From Anisakis pegreffii (taxonomy: Eukaryota; Nematoda; Chromadorea; Rhabditida; Anisakidae): 64,000 nucleotides of DNA. Both the position numbers and the translations under genes were made by a program. Below the pieces are notes generated by a model. That model made no database searches. It saw only the letters and a list, made by a program, of their open reading frames with translations, and had not been told where the DNA came from. Shown here one piece after another: positions 59,901 through 64,000 of this stretch. The DNA lies in contig JAPYMA010000211.1 of the NCBI GenBank assembly GCA_035041965.1, positions 1-64,000 on the forward strand, read 5' to 3'. The stretch's first letter is position 1. Every line of letters starts with the position of its first letter.

Positions 59901-62399
59901 TTATTAAGCCGATGAATTCATGGTAGTCTGCTGTTCACGGAAGTACGATGAAACAGTTTTTGTTGTTCAAATCGTATTACTTAGAGCTGAATGGATCGTG
60001 AACTTATTGCCAGCAGATTCAGTAAGGAATTTGAATTTATAATTAGTTTGATGTAAAGATATCGTCATGATTTACGTTCACTGCCCAATAGGACAACGTC
60101 AGCTTTCCTATTATTTGGATTCCAGTTATTGACTTTGATGGTGTTGAAGAATCCAGCTTATTGTTGATTTCCTTTTTGGAACTTGTTGTTTACTGGATGG
60201 GAAAATACTTGGCATGGAGAGCCATTCGGAAACCTTTCAACTCATTCTCACGCAAGTTTGTTTACCAAACAGCACCGCTGCTGACCTCCAGTTATTAACG
60301 ATACCTTTCCGTTGTTATTCGTTATTTATCCCTCAACTCGTGTGTGAATGTGTGAATGTTCGTGTATTCAATTATTAATAATTGTTTGAACGTAAACATA
60401 TCTTAAATATTTGCTGCCAAACCAAATTCAAAAAGCCAATGAAATGGTGTGATAGACATGAAGTCCACAGTTGCTATTTTGGCTGAATATTAGCAATTGG
60501 ACAATCGTTACATATTGTTTAATTCATCAAGTGGTGTTAAGTTATACTTCAATATTGTCGAGATGAACATTCATGTGTCACTGAGCAAGCATGAGAAGCG
60601 CATTAGAACAACAATACAAGCACTCTGTTATCGGATATGATAACACCGTTACAGATGCTACTAATTAAGGACATGCGCATAGGCTTGTCAAGAGTACGCA
60701 CGTAATTTGATATCCGTTTAACAGGCTAATTTGCAAACATTCAAAATTGCCGTCAACTATTTGAAGTGGATCGTATGACTGATATTTAGTGCGCGATCAA
60801 ATGACTGACTGGCTTTCATTCTTGCGAAAATTTTACTCCAATATTTGGTAGTTTTAGCCAATCGCACACTGTTGTTGATTTATTTCCACCTTCAACTTCT
60901 CTTGACTTGTCATCCTCTCTCCATCACACGGACACTTCAAAACGAGTGATTGCGATGAATATGCTGCACACGGCTCTGACTCTCTTGCGATTGCATTCCC
61001 ATTTGGATCATCAGCTGCTGCTTCATCTTCAATCGGACTAGTCGTCCATCAATAGAACATCCATCCATTCAACGTACGTCGTGATTACAGCATCAGAGTG
61101 CTAAAAGTAGTCAAGACATTAAATCACTTTTGAAGAAACACACACACACAGCTTTCGCTCTAATTTAGCAACAAACGAAACAGCTGAAACTTGTTGCTAA
61201 TCGTTCGCTATCGTGACTGATGACGTTCACGGATTTATAATCCCTCAGAGAGCACAAGAATGCAGCCATGCATACGTTCAAGCAAGTTCGTTGATTGCAT
61301 TTCGCATTGACAGATCGTTGTTTCGTTAGCGAAGCAGCTAAATGAACGACGCTTAAGAAGAAGTTTGATAACAAGCTCGTGTCTATTGACCATTTTACGG
61401 TTGGTGCGCCAAATGGCAAATCTTTTCGTGTGCCCTTCTCAGGCGAAAAATTTTTTCGAATTTTTCGTCAAAATAACGACTGCAATTGCGAGTATTGGCT
61501 GGTTGTGATCTCCAGTAGAGCTCGAAATAACGATTGACAGTGTCGACTGTCTTGGGTCTATGCTGCTAACTTTTGCTCACTTCTCAAACTTGTTTCAGTA
61601 GTTGGTAATATTTCTGAGGTAATATCCTTGTCCAACAACATTAGAAAAATGAAGAAGCAACGGTTTCGTCGAATCGATTATGCTGACAATTTGCCATTGA
61701 ACAGTAGATGGAGAGCTCTATTCGAATATCTGAATCTCATTCGCGATTCCATTATTAGCTCATTTTCCATGCAATTTTGAGTTATAGAAACCTTGCAAGC
61801 AGGTTGGAATTTGAAGGCTATTATTATTTTCAAAGGTTCTTTAGCATTACATTTATAACAACAAGAGAATGTGTCGATAAAGGCATTATTGTTATTTTTC
61901 TCCATCAGAACATATAATATGCATTTACTGCTTCATATCGACAGTGAGCTTAGAAAGTTTTTTCTCGAGAATATCAGTTTTGCATGATGTTCACGCCGGG
62001 TGATTTGTGCATCCACTTCCACTAATTAAACGTATCGATCATTTCAGAATGACCAAAATACTTTTTCCGATAGAACTATTGAGCGGACGGCAATCCAAGG
62101 AAGTTAATGGTGCAGATATTCGTGAAAGTGCACGAGATTTCCGATCTTTTTAGCTTACATCGGAGCAGATTTATTCACGATCGTAGGTTACATCGTTAGA
62201 TTGAAGGAAAACCAAACAGTTGCATTGTAATATGTAAAAAGAAGTAGCGAGCGAGTGGAAGGTTGTGGATTCAAGTGAAAATTTTGTCCGAAACTGCCTC
62301 ATCCATCTAATTATGCCATGCCAATGGTGATCTACGACTGAATCTTGTAGGACATATGTCAGAATTATAACACCAGATTTGTCTGCGTGGAGGGCGGGA

Positions 62400-62525
62400 G
62401 AATTACCTACGTTTTATTATCATTATCACTTTTATTATCAGTTCGTTTTCATTTTCACCTTTTCAATCGTTTCATTATCATTTTCGTTACCAGTTCATTA
62501 TCATTATCAATTCCACTATAAAATC
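62400..62525. repeat. Pyrimidine-rich simple-sequence tract
   Basis: Degenerate repetition of TTATCATTATCA and TTCATTTTC units. It gives a Tyr/Phe/His-rich spurious ORF. Confidence 0.8.
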
Positions 62526-63881
62526 ATTAAGCCAAAAGTTCAGCAAAACTGGGAGTTATCACCGATGGAATGCTTCTAGAGTTTGAATCGAATGACGCTG
62601 CTAGAAAGGCAATTCATAACCATATGAAATAACAGTTCACTGAAATAAAACTTTCGCTGCGGCTGCTCACTTCTACTGACGTTGTGCAACTAGACTTGAC
62701 GCTGTGAGCAGATGACTAAACTTGACTTGGAATTGAACGTGAGAATTGCGATAACCGTATAAACTCACTTGGCAAATCTGAAAGGACATCTTCGAACGAT
62801 CGATCAAAACACCGGAATTCATTTGAAAATATTTGATTTCTACGGTCCTTGTTTCTTGACAATAGTTGTAATGGACGAAAAAATTAGATAAGAGGGATTG
62901 ATTGATTCGTTTGAAACAAAATAACTGAAAACTAAATGCATTGCGATTTGCAAATAATTGACGACTGTAATTTGAGATTATGTCAAAACGGAAATATTAA
63001 AAATACTAGTAAAAAAATATATTAAGAATAGTAAACGATAGCGTAACTGAATTCCATATTGAACTGCCCGCTGGATCGTATCACATACCCATCATTCTTA
63101 TGAAATTTATGATAGCTCTAATATCCTTGATAATCCTGATTATTGAGTTCAAACGTTTTTGAGTTGTGTTCACATAATGACTTGCACAAATAACTAAACG
63201 AGCAACCTGGTTATGATGAGTGGGCGATAGAATTATCAGATAATTTAGTAGATGATTGCCAGGAGTTTAGCATTCCTGTAAGTTAGTACTTAATTTCTAG
63301 GAATTGAATCAGTGCTCCCTAAGGCATCACGTAGCTCATTTAAATTTTAAAGGAATTGTTGCTTTCTAGGACTTGTATTTATTATTTCTAGGAATTGCAT
63401 TTAATTTCTAGAAATTGCTGCTCATTTAAATTATGCATAAAACCAATTCGAAATTCGTTTTTAGCGGAAAATTGCTGCTTGAATATCGTTTTCCGTACTG
63501 CAAACTCGAATGTCGTATGAAAGATCAAAAATGGAATCTCGAATAACTATCGAAAATTGAATGTGAAGCACGCATTATAACGAATTGACATTAATTAAGG
63601 ATTCAGCAAGAATTAATAATGACTTCTCGATGTTGGTTTCAAACAGACTGACAGCGCGAAGACAGGAAGTAGTCGATTTCAAAGGATGGCACTTTATTCA
63701 TTTACGGATGTGAGGCGGAAGGATCAATGTGGTTAGCGAAGAGACATTCGAAAGCATTTTTCTGCACTGATTCATTTTGCGAAGCTTCAAAAATCTGCAG
63801 ATTACTGTCGCCATGAAAATGGTCACGTCATTCAAGCGCTTATTTTCATGCATCTTGATCGTGTCTTCTGATTGCAGCTAG

Positions 63882-64000
63882 CTGAAAATTAAGATAAATG
63901 CCAACGAAACTGAATTGAACCATTCGAATGCCGTGAAAGGTAATAGCAAATCCAGTGAGGATACTGCAACGTCAGCTGATAGCGAAATATGGCAAGCATC
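63882..64000 (+). CDS. Possible exon of a further gene, cut by the window edge
   Basis: A T-rich stretch and the acceptor CAGCTAG precede an open frame that continues to the last base. It reads KINANETELNHSNAVKGNSK and then SSEDTATSADSEIWQ. The Ser/Asn/Thr/Glu composition resembles the linkers of the vWA gene, but no domain is visible. Only the last two bases of the CTAG word give a frame without stops. Confidence 0.3.
   Translation, partial: MKIKINANETELNHSNAVKGNSKSSEDTATSADSEIWQA

Larger units (their letters stand above)
52763..63880. other. Large gene-poor interval
   Basis: About 11 kb in which I recognise no exon. It contains a TTATTA microsatellite (about 54347-54410), AT-rich words built from CATTTAT and ATTCATAAT at 55.8-56.2 kb, a GC-shifted patch at 56.7-56.9 kb, and a TTCATTATCATTATCA-like simple tract at 62.40-62.52 kb. 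Short ORFs lack motifs and splice context. Confidence 0.5.

Overview
This looks like nuclear DNA from a nematode. Genes are split by many introns of roughly 0.1-2 kb with T-rich acceptors (TTTCAG) and GT donors. Base composition is AT-rich, intergenic space is long, and fragments of LINE and hAT-like elements are scattered throughout. The protein content also fits: divergent C1GALT-type and beta-1,3-galactosyltransferase-type GT31 enzymes and a large secreted vWA protein. The species cannot be fixed from sequence alone. Gene models were built by hand from splice sites, reading-frame phase and motif recognition; no database search was run.

Layout. 1-6.8 kb: no convincing gene, but a GC-rich island, a possible tRNA-derived SINE, AT-rich simple sequence, a long palindromic element and two copies of a ~270-bp dispersed repeat. 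6.9-10.3 kb (+): a complete 7-exon C1GALT1-like type II membrane glycosyltransferase (330 aa). 10.7-14.6 kb: remnants of an RTE-type LINE (- strand) and a CR1/Jockey-type LINE (+ strand). 14.7-19.0 kb (+): a complete 5-exon GT31 beta-1,3-galactosyltransferase-like gene (350 aa); its second intron carries a foldback repeat and its third a possible nested minus-strand exon. 20.0-20.3 kb: MITE-like element. 20.8-23.6 kb (-): the 3' part of an unrecognised Ser/Asn/Pro-rich protein gene. 23.6-31.8 kb: mostly non-coding, with one weak minus-strand exon candidate. 31.9-52.8 kb (+): one very large gene, reconstructed here as 44 exons encoding about 2558 aa, with a signal peptide and nine von Willebrand factor A domains separated by Ser/Thr/Pro/Glu-rich linkers, one linker being a 12-copy 7-residue repeat. 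52.8-63.9 kb: no gene seen. 63.9 kb to the right edge: a possible open exon of another gene.

The main discovery is the nine-vWA secreted protein. None of its domains is a full-length ORF, so simple ORF calling would see it as dozens of small unrelated pieces, but exon phases join consistently from signal peptide to stop codon. Seven of nine domains keep the MIDAS metal-site motif DxSxS; the first and eighth have lost it. Domains 3-4 and 5-6 look like a duplicated two-domain block. Its Thr/Pro-rich linkers are the kind of sequence that receives mucin-type O-glycans. Two GT31 enzymes of the sort that extend O-glycans lie upstream on the same strand; that link is suggestive, not demonstrated.
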